Below are positions 10,701-22,039 of a DNA stretch of 64,000 bases, piece after piece. The stretch is from NCBI RefSeq assembly GCF_030247185.1, contig NC_080570.1, positions 147,656,641-147,720,640 on the forward strand, read 5' to 3'. Position 1 is the first letter of the stretch. Each line of letters opens with the position of its first letter. The position numbers and the translations under genes are program-made. This DNA is from Malaya genurostris (Eukaryota > Arthropoda > Insecta > Diptera > Culicidae). A model generated the notes under the pieces. It made no database searches, was not told where the DNA came from, and saw nothing but the letters and a program-made list of their open reading frames with translations.

Positions 10701-11115
10701 CTGATAAGTTTTAAAATTCCATTCTCAAGAGCATGTTTCTTCACATGACACCGAAAAGTCAAGCCAAAAACATTCGACTAGCCGTATAATTCTTCAATCA
10801 AACAAATCTAGTTTGTTGATTATCAAATACATTGATTTTGGTTGTACCGGATCTTCGTTCCTAGTTCCGGAAGTACTGAGAAAGTGCTCCAAACCTTTTT
10901 GTTTGATATTTTTTGTGGACTGAAAGTATAAGTAAAATTTTTACTAAAAATGGGAAATGGGTTATTTTTGGAGACAGATTGAATAACTTCTAGACTGTCA
11001 GGTTTAAAGTTAAACAATTTGCGAAATAATTCTGAACGAAGAATCAATTCTATTGGCTTTTGGAGCAACCGGAATAAAGAGAGAAATATTTTTCTGGAAA
11101 AAGAAGCCGATTTGG
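10701..11115. other. Non-coding spacer
   Basis: A+T-rich with no recognised feature. Open frames on the minus strand at 10823-11248 have no family motif and are lysine/phenylalanine-rich, as expected for A+T-rich DNA. Confidence 0.4.
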
Positions 11116-12929
11116 CAGGGTGGCAGGTAATCGGGAAAGTCGGAAATTGGGTTTCACCGGGAGAAACCGGGGAAAAACCGGAAATCATATTGCAAAATCG
11201 GAAAAATAAATTACTTATCAAATTCTGAGTAACGATTTTCAGCATCACGATTTTCCTGATTCAACAAGTGAAAAGTAGTACTCAATTTTGCATTTTTGTT
11301 GAAACAACTTATTGTCCCATATAGGTTCTATGTTCAACAATCCATTGGAAATTAGGCCAACATCCCCATGGCTCGTACACGGAGAACCCTTCGATCATAA
11401 AATTGCGATATCGCAGTTTTTGATTTTTGCGATAGTTGATTTAACTAATTGCTTTTTGATTCATCCAAAATGGTTTTTGGTTTGCATTTATTCAAGTAGT
11501 TGAAAACTATGTTGTTTTGAATGCTGTCAAATGCCGGAGACAGTTGAAAGCAAAACAATAACCGCAATGCAAAATCAACAACTTTTTTAGTTGAAATCTT
11601 CAAAATGTCAATGAAAACAACATCGATGGTTGAAGCGTTTGGTGAAATTGTGTTCATTCGATTTGAGAATTTTATGGTAGCAAGTGTTTACCTAACAGCG
11701 GTGTTGTGATAAAGTTAACCTTGTTTGAGATGAAAAAGATTTGGTGAAAAATTAGAAATGTTTATGAATGATCATCTCGTAATCTTTCAGGTATGCGCAA
11801 AAATTTTATGCTTCAAATTCGATCATTATTTACTTCCAGCAGACTGTTTTACTTCCAGCTGTTTGATACCGAAGATGATGTTCATGCATTAGCAATAAAA
11901 CGCATTTTAACATGAATTTAAATCATAAAAGTAACAGGAGCGAAGGGTTTCAAACACACAGAACGCGCTGCGAATTGCCGTCGCAAAATACCAATTCCCA
12001 GCGGTTGATGCACCCAAGCTCATATAAATTGACTAAAATTATCAGTGCATAACTTTAGTTCAACCGTTTGAAGGCATCATTTTAGGTAAATTTAATAATT
12101 ACGCTAATTTACTCGCCCCTCCGGGCACATTTGCTGATTAAAACGTTTTTCTACATCAATCATTTCCGATCGAATCAGAAGTATTTTTTTAGAATTTAGA
12201 TCTTTACTGATCTCAAAACAAACAAACAAATAAAACCGATTTATTTTTCAACTAACAGAATTTTGTTTCAATAACAACACCAGTTATTTCAACTAAAATA
12301 TTTGTTGAAATTGAAAGGTATGTGTCCTCACTAATTGACAGCATTTTTTTTCAAACAGTTGAATTAGTTGTTTCAACCATCGTTTCTGCTAATCGAAAAA
12401 CAAAAATGACAGTTTAGTTAAAACAACAATCGATTAGTTGTACCAAATTTTAACCAATCGAATTCAGAAAATCAACTAATATTCTGGTTGAAATGGGATC
12501 GCGGGTTGTTCCGTGTATGGGATCTGTATCCTAGCTGATTATTTCTAAGGTGGCAGAATATGGAACTAATTGAATTCATCGTTACTTTATTTGAAATTTT
12601 AAATGTTATTGGTAGATGAACTGAACCAAAAAGTTTGTTCGAGAAATCAGATCACTACCAACGTGACATTGATCTTCCAAAATCAGATCAATCGTAGAAT
12701 GATTTCTCATAAAAAGTGAACTAGTTGGGTTATTAGGAAATAAAACTGGCTAGAAACCAGCGAGAAGTACATTATAACCTAGATGACTAAAATAAGGATT
12801 GTGCTTTCCTTATATGCCATGTTCACTTTTCATATATCGAGACACACGAAAAATACAACCGGAAAATTTTAACTCGCAGACCGGGAAAAACACGGGAAAT
12901 TGAGATCGGCAATCCACTTGTCACCCTAC
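11116..12929. mobile_element. Possible hAT-like element with CAGGGTGGC ends
   Basis: CAGGGTGGCAGGTAATCGGG at 11116 and the inverted end at about 12929 (reverse complement AGGGTGACAAGTGG) resemble hAT-type termini, and both are followed by CGGGAAA-rich sequence. No matching 8-bp target duplication was found, so the two ends may belong to separate decayed copies. The MITE at 11378-12515 lies inside this interval. Confidence 0.3.
11378..12515. mobile_element. TA-flanked MITE with CACGG ends, motif-rich interior
   Basis: The ends are CACGGAGAACCCTTCGATC at 11378 and its imperfect inverse ending at 12515 (CACGGAACAACCCGCGATC on the reverse strand). TA dinucleotides sit directly outside at 11376-11377 and 12516-12517, as for Tc1/mariner-type insertion. 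The 1138-bp interior encodes nothing but repeats short words related to TTTCAAC/GTTGAAA and TCAACTAA many times near both ends. Those could be transposase-binding sites; that is inference. Confidence 0.7.
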
Positions 12930-13186
12930 AATTGTTAGGTCCTGTCCTTGGATTGATCGAATACTCAATAACTAGAGCCCCTGTTATAATAAGAGTCGCG
13001 CGCGAAGAGAAATCCAAGAGCAACAAAACGAACCGTCAAACGTTGAACCAAACGAGCAAAGTAAAATCCACACATTATCCTTTATCCACACATTTTTCTT
13101 TCAAATTATGATAAAAAAACTATATATTATTCATACTAAAAATGGATCCTTTATTGTACTTGAGCATAATGAAAACCGGATGAAAT
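12930..13186. other. Spacer beside ITmD37E copy 1
   Basis: No coding frame. It presumably includes the 3' end of the ITmD37E element, but I could not identify a terminal inverted repeat pair. Confidence 0.4.
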
Positions 13187-14700
13187 TTAAGTTATTCCTT
13201 CACGAATTTTCGAACTTTTGATAGGACGCTCTTCATCAAGTTCCGGATCAAGTGTTGCATCGCATTTTTTGGACGCTTGAGCCCAAGCTGCCTTCCAAGT
13301 CTTCTTCAAGACCCTCTTCACGATTGCCCAGTAACGTTTGATGGGTCGAAGCTGAGGCCAATTTGGTGGATTGATATTTTTCTCAACGAAATTTATACCC
13401 TGTTCCGAAAGCCAATTGAGAGTGGTTTTGGCGTAGTGAGCCGACGTTAAATCCGGCCAAAACAGTGGAGGTGTACTATGCTTCTTATATAAAGGCAGCA
13501 ATCTCTTCTGGAGACACTCAGATCGATAGATTTCTGCATTTATAGTTCCGGTAGTGTTGACTTCAAACCACTTCACTAGAAACAACCTGTCCGCATCGCT
13601 CACATCCTCCCCAACGACGACAGTAAAGTATTGTGGACCTGGAAGGGGTTTTGAGTCCTCCTTTACATAAGTCTAATCGTCCATCAAAATACATGCAACC
13701 GGAAACTGCAAAAGACGCGAATACAATTTCCGGGCTCTTGTTGCTGCTCGTTTCTTCTGTTCTACACTTTGTTTCGAGATTTTCTGCTTCTTGTAGGTCT
13801 TCAGGTGATTTCGCCTTTTGATACACTTGGATCATTCCGACACTCGTTCCTGCTTTTTTGGCCAAGTCACGTAATTTGTTTATTTGTTTGGAGCCGGGAA
13901 AAGCCCGCTGGAGCTGAGGTTCTTTAAACCTCTTTCTCCAACAGGCATAAAACCTTCTCGTCTTTTGCATCTACAGATTACAAATATCCAACAGATACAT
14001 TTTTTGGCTTAAAAATACAACTATCACTAATCTTTATCTAAACATAACAAATTAAAAAATAAATAAATAAATAAAGTAACATGAAAACTCTAACGGTGCC
14101 TGTCTCTGAGATCGTAAATAGAATTAAAGCTAACTAGAGAGAGTATTCCGGAAACGTTTTTTTGCAGTAGTACGCGACAAGTGGAAATCGAAAACATCTG
14201 AACAGCAATTGAAAACGCGACACATGCTGAGGAAAGGTTCGTTATATGCATAATTTGTTCTAGCACGAGGTAACCTCAGAAATGGCTGGTATCGAAGACT
14301 GCGTTGATGGATGTTGAAATTCAATTTTTGTAACAGATCTGGACAATCAATTCGTGATAATATTAAATCAGAAACAAAAACTGCTTTCGAGACATCACGG
14401 CGAACGGATAGCAGGTCAAGATCAATTAGCTTACAACGGTCCTGGTAGCTGGGAAGGTTATGAGGGTCGTTCCAAGGAAGACGACGAAGTGCATTGATTT
14501 GTTCTTCATGATAGAGATACCACTTTCTAGTCCAGCTTCGGGTTTTCTGCCTCTTCCTGGTAGCTCATCCAAAGAATAAATGTTCCTCAAACTTATTAAT
14601 GATGGTTTTAACGCTGACATGATGAATTCCAAATCGCTTCGCCAATTAATACCCTTCTCACTTAGCCATATGTCCAGAACCTTAATTTTCACTTCCGTTT
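13187..14700 (-). pseudogene. ITmD37E transposase remnant, copy 1, split by a jockey fragment
   Basis: The N-terminal piece (about 14700-14536) reads ...VLDIWLSEKGINWRSDLEF through YSLDELPGRGRKP. A jockey-clade fragment then interrupts it, and the transposase resumes near 13930 with RDLAKKAGTSVGMIQ. Catalytic positions: the first aspartate is in CILMDD, but a TAG follows immediately in frame near 13673; the second is in FWPDLTSAHYAKTT; the expected glutamate 37 residues on reads K in RPIKRYW. About 25 codons are missing between SDADRLFLVKWFE and TTGTINAEIYR. A frameshift separates 13563-13970 from 13187-13603. The family is a mosquito Tc1/mariner group with a DD37E triad; this copy is inactive. 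Confidence 0.82.
13971..14535 (-). mobile_element. 5'-truncated jockey-clade LINE 3' end
   Basis: The minus strand encodes the end of a jockey-type ORF2: LPWNDPHNLPSYQDRCKLID, then LDLLSVRRDVSKAVFVSDLI, and LNFNIHQRSLRYQPFLRLPR with RTNYAYNEPFLSMCRVFNCC. It ends with a stop near 14130. The remaining bases to 13971 are 3' untranslated sequence with an ATAA/AAAT-rich run at 14054-14075. It lies inside the ITmD37E transposase, so it inserted later. A related longer jockey copy is at 55623-57469. Boundaries are approximate. Confidence 0.75.
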
Positions 14701-14879
14701 CAATACCGACATTTTGGAAACGCAGAATTTCAACCGCCTAAACAAACGAAAACTGACAGCCAAACGCACAGCATGCTGTGATCTGAGCAAAAAAAACCAT
14801 CACAAATACATGCGTACAGCACAAATGTATGTGGATAGCTTATTTTCGATACACTCCTTATAATACAATACAGTATACT

Positions 14880-15270
14880 GTAATATAACATATTAATTAT
14901 AACACAATACAATACAATATATAACAGTTAATGTCGCAGTGTAAGTTATGCTCTTCCTTCATCGCAGTTTTGCAGGAAATATAATATTAATATTATATTT
15001 CCTGCAGAACTGCAGGATTATTTATAATAACAGTAATAATATAATGTAATATAATTAAATTCAATGTGTAATAAATAATGTAATAAACAAAAGAATTATA
15101 TGTTGTAATATACTATGATAAATATAGAACTTTAGGATGAGCTTTAACTGTTGAGCCATTTCGCACCCTCTCATTCTGCTACTAACGCAGAAGGCGATAG
15201 CACCCAGACGACCAAATGCCATCATAGACACACGGGGATGCATGAGATAGGAACTAGTGAGGACTTAATT
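14880..15270 (-). repeat. Dispersed repeat A, copy 2 (inverted)
   Basis: The reverse complement matches 41990-42360 of the composite element, including the CAGAATGAGAGGGTGCGAAATGG-type core (shortened here) and the GTAACTTACACTGCGACATT segment near 14930. Its A+T-rich middle contains a perfect 36-bp palindrome at 14971-15006 (arm TGCAGGAAATATAATATT) that is absent from the other copies. Confidence 0.78.
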
Positions 15271-16317
15271 ATTATAATTAAGCTCGCAAAATGTTTTTCT
15301 GAAACAACTTGCTTGGGAATAGCACGTAGTTTTACATTATGTAAACTACATTGATACCTGAATGCTGATCAATGCCGACGCCGGCCACGTCCGAATGCAG
15401 ATTTACTTGGGAGAGAAGGATTGTTAATTCAATGCATCTTGCTACTAGAAACCGAGGAATCGTCTGTATTTCCACATGCATCACAGAAAGGGGTTGTTTG
15501 TTAGTAAATTTTCGAATAATATCATGTGTTCATTGTCGACTACCGAGAATACGTTCCGATTTTATCGTGTTTTGTATTAGAATGTGCTTTCTTCTAAAAT
15601 ACGAAATATCTTCGGAAACTCGTAGAGCTCCGAACAGCCGGCTGTCGGGAGCTTCACTATAAATTTATACATTTAATTCATTGTGTTCTGTTTTTTTAAT
15701 AGACTGCCCTAATACTGGCAGGATATCACTCGATCATCATTCATCGAACAACAACGGCTTACGCGATACGAAGTAATGTCGATATCTACTCCCTAAAAAA
15801 ATCTCGCAGTCTAAACTATATTTACATACGTCCTTGTTAAGCACGGCCGCAAAAAATATCTGCACGGTTATAAACCTCACGCGCGCGACTCAAACTTGAC
15901 GTTTAAACCGAATAAAAATAGATCCATTGATCAAACGTTCCCCGAATAATCGACGAAGTTTAGTCTAGCCCGAATTTAAGTAAGGAGAAATTGAAAATTG
16001 AAAACGTAAAATTAATTAAACACTCGCGAATGGGTTTGCTGCAGACCAATTTTAGATTTTTAGCTTGAATCACACGATTGACTTGTAAATGTTCACACAT
16101 TTCATATAAATCTGATAACACCGACACTGATATGCCGATGGTGCTTAGATCGGTTGACATCGTTTAATTTTGGGTCGTGAATTCACAGTTTCCGTCGCTT
16201 GGGCATTTTTTTTTTTGGTTTTGCGAATCAGCATTATTCAATAAATTACACTTTCAACTAATCAACACACACTAGTCACAGCAGCACTATCACTTGAAAT
16301 AACTGCTTCGACGGATC
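15271..16317. other. Non-coding stretch, nothing recognised
   Basis: No coding frame with a family motif. A short imperfect palindrome centred near 15339 (GTAGTTTTAC...GTAAACTAC) is the only structure noticed. 15840-15950 is C+G-richer and may be single-copy. Confidence 0.45.
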
Positions 16318-16984
16318 AGGGTAATTTCGCCGAAAGTCGTTTCGCCGAAAGGGTCATTTCGCCGAATGTCATTTCGCCGAATGCTGAAATCGTCTTCAAA
16401 TCGTAATTGGAATTGATTTAAAATAAAGACAAATAAAAGATGATAGCGTTAACGCCGTTTTGTTGACCTACAATTGTACTTCTTGAATGAAAATTGATTC
16501 ATGAACCTCAGAACGGAGTTCTCAAGAAAACTTGTTGACTATTAGCTACTAAGAATCAAAGCAATTGCATTGGTGTATCTACCAGGCGAATGTAGCTGGT
16601 ATTTTCCGTTTATTAAGTGAAAATCAAAAAACATCTAATGCGGCTACGCCACATCGTTTTGGTTCATGTGCTGTCCGACCTCGCTACCGCTTGTTCGAAC
16701 CTAACTAAAGCAAAGAAACCTAGCTTTGAGTAGACCGGACAAACGAGGCGGTTACAGGTTTGTATGCAAGAGGCCGCCGCTTCCGACGGCGGGTCGGCGG
16801 TTGACTCAACTGGCGTCGCCTCGGCTTTGTGCCGCCGAGCCATCTTGGCTTTGGTTATGTGGCTGCGCCACATCAGTTATACAGGACACATAACATACAG
16901 GAGACATGACCTTTTCGGCGAAATGACCCTTTCGGTGAAATGACCCTTTCGGCGAAACGTCTTTCGGCGAAATGACCCGCTCCC
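16318..16984. mobile_element. Foldback-like element with TTCGCCGAA tandem ends
   Basis: The left end (16318-16385) has four short tandem units containing TTTCGCCGAA. The right end (16912-16984) has four units in inverted orientation (TTTCGGCGAAATGACCC and variants). The interior is non-coding and includes a G+C-rich segment at 16640-16880, where GGCTACGCCACATC near its left and GGCTGCGCCACATC near its right form partial repeats. Long ends built of tandem units are typical of foldback-type elements. A truncated copy lies at 44534-44765. Confidence 0.8.
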
Positions 16985-17640
16985 GCTTCGACCAATTACT
17001 TTACTATAAGTTGGATGATACACATTGAAATTAGACTTTTTTGAAAGTAACACTTAGGCACCGCATCTTATTCTGCGTATGCGTTTTTGAAAAAATGTGG
17101 TAGATTTGGCCTAATTTCAACTTTCTGCAAAATAAAGGAAAGGGGGGGGGGGGGGGGGGGAATTCAAAAAAATATTCAAAATAAACTCAAACACGAAATC
17201 CTGAAAGAGAAGGTTAGAAAATTGTTTTGTATCCAAAAACGTAAAAAAATTCACTTAAAACAAGCCAAACAATATCCCCAAGTTTTCGAAACTTTCCTAA
17301 GAAAAGTAAGTATGTCAGAACATTGCGAATCCGAACGCAAACGAACTCTCCATCATAAGAAATTCGAAAATTTACGTTTCAAAAATCGACAAGTCGACCT
17401 CCAAACCCTCCGGTACAGTTTGCAAAGGACTTTCTAGTCAATCGTTCCTTTGCCCAGTTCAACGTAATCGTTTTGAACACGAAAGTATTCTAATAGAAAA
17501 AACATTTTCATCCAGTCTATCCGGTAGACTTCCTCGTTTCTAAAACGATTCGGATTCAACCTGCTTGACTTTGCATACCGCAGCTAGACTTCATCCTTTT
17601 ACCTAAGCTTATTATTGTTTCACTAACACACCTTCATCCG
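16985..17640. other. Non-coding stretch with a G19 tract
   Basis: A run of 19 G bases occupies 17142-17160. The 116-residue open frame at 17087-17437 only exists by reading through this tract, is lysine-rich with no family motif, and is not annotated as a gene. Confidence 0.5.
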
Positions 17641-19060
17641 GTTTCACATTAACCTAACCGTCGACGGCTGGCATGGTGTGGCTGGCAAGGAAAACACTCA
17701 TAAGCATCATCACCAACAAAAACAACAACAACATCTTGCTAGCGCATAAGATGATCCTGCCTGTTTTCCCATTTCGACACTTGTTCGCCGTATCCTCCCT
17801 CTGCATTATTCAGCAGGATATCACACCACCGTTTGTGTCTTTCCTTGCCTTCCGGGGGAAAATGCGACTAGGCAGGAATGTGTGTCCCACTCCCCCACTA
17901 CTACTACTAGTACTACTCCGGCACGTCCAACAAGCTGGATGAGAAGTGCTCGAGGAAAACCGAAACCTCTTTCATAAATGATATGTTTTTGCCAATATTT
18001 GTTATTCCATAAAGAGGCACATGCCGGGTTGATTGTTATGAGTCAGTATCGTGGGATCGAATGAAGAAGAAGAAGAACAAGAAAAAACGGTACCGGCTTT
18101 TCTAGGCGGGGGAGGAAACCTTGAGCAGTCATTCGACGAACCCCACGGAGTACCGGGACTAGGCATGTTTTGGCTAGGTTTGCTCGGCTTCGGCTTCGGA
18201 TTCGGAGAGGGGGTGGGAATGACACAATTAACAAAGCAAGCGACGTCGACGATTTTGTGTTTCCTTACACAAATTAGGTGCGCGTAGTTTGTACACAATA
18301 TTTACCATAAACTTGTAGCAGATTTGGCAGTGGTTCAATTTAATTCTTCAATAGGCTTCGGAGGGGCGTCGTCGAGTGTCAGAGGCGGACGTCGGAGTGC
18401 AATTGCCGCAATATGACACCTCTCTGTCGGTTCTTGCTGCTGCTGTTGCTGTGAAAAGCTGCCAAAAAAGGTGTTGGGTCGGGTTGGCCAGTCCGGACGA
18501 CGATGTTCGCATTTCCTCGTTTGGTTGGTTGCTGTTGGTTTTTCGTTCTTTTTGGTGTGTGGTTTTGCGATGCAAACAGCAATACTCGGAAGGGACATTG
18601 TTTATTTTGTGTGCCTCCTTAATTGCATGTGTGCATGTGTGTGAACGTTATCGTGAGCAGTGACAGGGACAGGAGGAGGGTAATGAGTGTTGTTCACACT
18701 GAACTGCCACGAAGAGATGTTTTCTCGGGGCCAATTATTTATGCTGGCTGGTTTAATGGCAACTATTTGTTCGGCGGTGTCAGATTAAGCTCATTTTAAT
18801 AATGTTATTAAATATGAGTTTGTCACACGCGGCCAGGGAGGGGGCTGACGGGGGAGGCCGGAGCGATAATTTTACGGTATGATAAATGGTCGATTTGTCG
18901 TCGTTAAAGATCCGTCCGTCCGTCCGGTTCCAAGAAAGGAAAGTACAACGAAAATACTTTAATTTCGGTGATTAATGTTATTTTATGGCATGCATAATTC
19001 ATACCACAATTATTTCCTTATCGGATTTCACGTTCTTGAGTATAATTGGTGAAGTTCTGC
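17641..19060. other. Unique G+C-richer island with homeodomain/POU-like words
   Basis: No convincing exon. Both strands have proline-, glutamine- or arginine-rich open frames at 18002-18663 that reflect simple-sequence composition. The 3' part (18950-19010) is A+T-rich and holds closely spaced words, including ATTAATG at 18971, TTTTATGGC at 18981-18989 and ATGCATAATTCAT at 18990-19002. These resemble Hox/Abd-B-type and POU sites. A cis-regulatory role would be in keeping with single-copy DNA between mobile elements, but the sequence alone does not prove it. Confidence 0.45.
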
Positions 19061-19589
19061 CTTTTTCCTGCGAAACTCTCGTATGATGGCAGCATCGAAG
19101 ATTGGAGAAAAATGCTAACTAATAATTTTGATTTTTTGTTTTTGGAGCCTTCAGGCCATGCGGAATTTTACCAGTTTATGATTAAAAACATTTGTCAAGA
19201 AAATTAAATAATAATTGAATTACATGTAGGAAATCGGAGCTGCAATTAAGTTCATTATCAAAGACGAGTTTCAGAAACACGAACAGCGCCAAAAAAAAAA
19301 AGGTTTTCGAAATCTTTCGAACGTTTTATGGTCTTCATTCGCTTTTACAACTTCTTCCTTTGTATATTGAGCTTCTGCTGTAAATATGTCATTATAATTA
19401 CCTGTTTCGTTAGTTCGGAGAAATTATAGGCAGCAGAAGTTTTTTTCTCATTTGACATCAGTTTAACATTTTTGGGTCAGTTTTTACTGATTTTGAATAG
19501 CAATGTCGTATGTCGGATATTTTCCTGACAGATTTTCCAGCAATTTGTGTCGAAACGACGTCACAGTAAGCAGGTTTGCGATAAAACTG
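19061..19589. other. Non-coding spacer
   Basis: A+T-rich with no gene or recognised repeat. Confidence 0.4.
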
Positions 19590-19980
19590 TTAAATTGATT
19601 CTCAAATGTTACCAGCAATTTCTGCAAATATGGGCCATCCTGTTTCAAAAGACAACGTATGAAGGAATGAGACTATAGGAATTGCTATACGCTTACGCAC
19701 CACACGAATATCAGGATCCAAAATTTCTCTGAAAATCTCAAAAATATTCTTAGCGGTACTTAAATTCAACACAAACTGCTAGTGCACGAGTCGCAGACGA
19801 AGCGTGAAAGAAGAAAGGATATCACTCTCAACAATACGCCATTTGGTCGCGAGCTTTATGACCGTCAGTAGTATTTAGAAACTGGGTTGGTGGTTCAGAG
19901 TGAAAAGCTAGTTCGACAGATTCTCAAAATCAGTAAGACCGCAACTTTTGTCCTTTGAATTTATGATTCGACTGTGAAGT
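19590..19980 (+). repeat. Left arm of a diverged local duplication
   Basis: Sequence from TTCTCAAATGTTACCAGCAA through GAAAGAAGAAAGG matches 21278-21560 with many small differences. A second patch around 19890-19955 (GGTGGTTCAGAGTGAAAAGC, then AATCAGTAAGACC) matches 21830-21915. The two arms flank the ITmD37E element at 20012-21248. Confidence 0.7.
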
Positions 19981-20011
19981 CTGTTGATATATTAGACATT
20001 GTTTTGCATTA

Positions 20012-21248
20012 AAGACTGTCCCAGAATGTATGGAAGCAACCAAAAACCGCTGCCATTTCGCAATGGTTCAGAATCTGTCAATTTTTATGGCTGCGTCCTG
20101 TTGTTTACACTCTTCTCTAACCACTTGTGCAGTTGTTTATTCGTTTTCATCAGTCGAAAAATTGTGTACAAATGGTGCACAGAACGTGGACTGCCACTGA
20201 GAAAGATAGCAAAAATGGAAGGAGTAAGCGAAAACGCCGTGCGAAATGCAATCAGGAAGTTCGGTGAGGATAACACCTTTGAGGATAAACCGAAAACGGG
20301 TCGAAAAAAAGGTCCTGCTAACCCTCAGTTGGATAAACGTATACTGAAGGCGTTCGAGCAAAAGAAGGAGGTTTCAGTTCGGGATGTGGCCAAAAAAGTG
20401 GGCGCTTCTAAGTCAAATGTTCTTCGTGCTAAAGCACGTTTGAATCTTCGAACCTATAAGAAGCAGAAACAACCAAAACGTAGTCCGAAACAAGAAGCAT
20501 CGATCAGGCCGAGGGTTTGAAAGCTGTACGACACGATTCTTGCTAGAAATTTGAACTGCATAATCATGGAAGACGAAACCTACGTGAAACTCGATTACAA
20601 ATCCTTGCCGGGACCACAATATTATACGGTGCAAGAAGGGCAAGTGTTAAACCAATCCGAGACATCGATTGAAGTCGAAAAATATGGTAAGAAAACTATG
20701 GTCTGGCAAGCAATTTGTAGCTGCGGTAAGATTTCGAAACCCTTCATCACCACTGCTTCAATGAACAGCGAAATATACATCAAGGAATGTTTAGAAAAAC
20801 AACTTCTACCCATGATTCGAATCCAGAAGGATCCGTTTGTCTTTTGGCCAGATCTTGCTTCTGGCCACTACTCGAAATCAACGGTAGAATGGTATACTAC
20901 CAAAAATGTAACTTTCGTCCCAAAAGACATGAATCCACAAAATTGCCCACAACTTCGACCAATTGAGGAGTTTCGGGCATTAACGAAGGCACATATTAGG
21001 AAATATGTCTCGGCAGCCGAAACCACGCAACAGTTCGAAAACAGATTGGAAAAAAGTGTGTATGGAATTTAATGAGAAACGTTCGTAAGAAGGTGCGCCA
21101 GCTAGTCTACAATGGCTAAGTAGCAAATGTTGAGAATAATATTCTGTTGTTGTAGTCTAATATTATCAGTATATCGAATAAAATATCTAACACTTGTGAA
21201 TTATTTACAGCGAAATCAAAGTGCGTCCATACTTTCCGGGACAGTCTT
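20012..21248 (+). mobile_element. ITmD37E-type DNA transposon, copy 2
   Basis: A 1237-bp element with imperfect terminal inverted repeats of about 27 bp (AAGACTGTCCCAGAATGTAT at the left; AAGACTGTCCCGGAAAGTAT on the reverse strand at the right) and TA target duplications at 20010-20011 and 21249-21250. The length and ends match copy 3 at 62038-63344. It carries one damaged transposase gene. Confidence 0.92.
20157..21118 (+). pseudogene. ITmD37E transposase, copy 2
   Basis: The N-terminal half holds two helix-turn-helix-like segments (LPLRKIAKMEGVSENAVRNA and VRDVAKKVGASKSNVLRAKA). The catalytic half has MEDETYVKLDY, VFWPDLASGHYSKS and, 37 residues after the second aspartate, the glutamate of RPIEEF, so the DD37E triad is kept. 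Three lesions are seen. The ATG and about the first ten codons are deleted relative to copy 3. CGA has become TGA at 20518-20520, a CpG-type change, cutting the protein in two. About 23 bases are missing near 21057, shifting the frame before the C-terminus. The transposase would bind the terminal repeats and cut and paste the element at TA; this copy cannot make the full enzyme. Confidence 0.9.
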
Positions 21249-21274
21249 TATGTAGGTTTTCAGTCAAGCTGGCA

Positions 21275-21920
21275 AAACTTGGTTCTCAAATGTTACCAGC
21301 AATTTCTGCAAATGTGGGCCATCACAAGGCAACGTATGAAGGGATAGTACTAAAACAATTCCTTTACGTCTACGCACAACACTACGCACAACTTTGCGAG
21401 CATCAGGGTCGGATATTTATCTGAAGCACTCTTTGAACAGATATACTCTTAACGGTACTTGTTGAAGCGTGAGGTGCTATAACATAAACTACTAATGCAC
21501 TGATGAGTCGTAGACGAAACATTAAAAAAGTGAGGAAAATCCTCTACACAGTATGACACTTACTAGTGAATGCAATGATGGTTGGTATTCTTTACCTGTA
21601 CCCGAACCCTACAATAAATTTTCTTCCTGTACCTGATTCGAATTCCAAATAAATATTTCCCCAGTATCCGAACCTAATCTGAGCCTGTCAGTTTTTTTTT
21701 CGGGTCGAGTTTTCTAGTCGTTTAAAATGGAAAAATTGTCACCCGCACCCGTCCCGAAGCCGATAAACAATATTTTACTAAACCCGTCGTCGGGTTTGGG
21801 TTCAGATCGGGTTTCGAGTACAAATACCCGGTGGCTCAAAATGAAAAGCGTTGATCTTGCGAACCAGTTGTCGTATATTTGAGCCTCAATTTCCAAAGAT
21901 TCTTAGAATCAGTAGAACTC
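21275..21920 (+). repeat. Right arm of a diverged local duplication
   Basis: Homologous to 19590-19980, but interrupted at about 21565-21830 by T/C-rich sequence rich in ACCCG words (GTACCCGAACCC and similar). That insert may be an older repeat, as the word is repeated on both strands. Confidence 0.65.
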
Positions 21921-22039
21921 TAGCATAATATTGTCATGTACAACTTAAGAGTTTGTTGAAATATAAGGCACCGTTTGCATTGGAATGTGGTATCTTAATT
22001 ATATGTTGATTTGGTTTTAGTGATCGACCCAAGGTTTTA
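21921..22039. other. Spacer before the T+G-rich block
   Basis: No feature recognised. Confidence 0.4.

Noticed and set aside
10823..11248. 141-residue minus-strand frame
   Set aside because: Phenylalanine/lysine-rich chance frame in A+T-rich DNA with no recognisable motif.
11116..12929. Firm hAT element call
   Set aside because: CAGGGTGGC-like ends are present, but no 8-bp duplication was found; kept only as a low-confidence feature.
17087..17437. 116-residue lysine-rich frame
   Set aside because: Depends on reading through a 19-base G run; no family motif.
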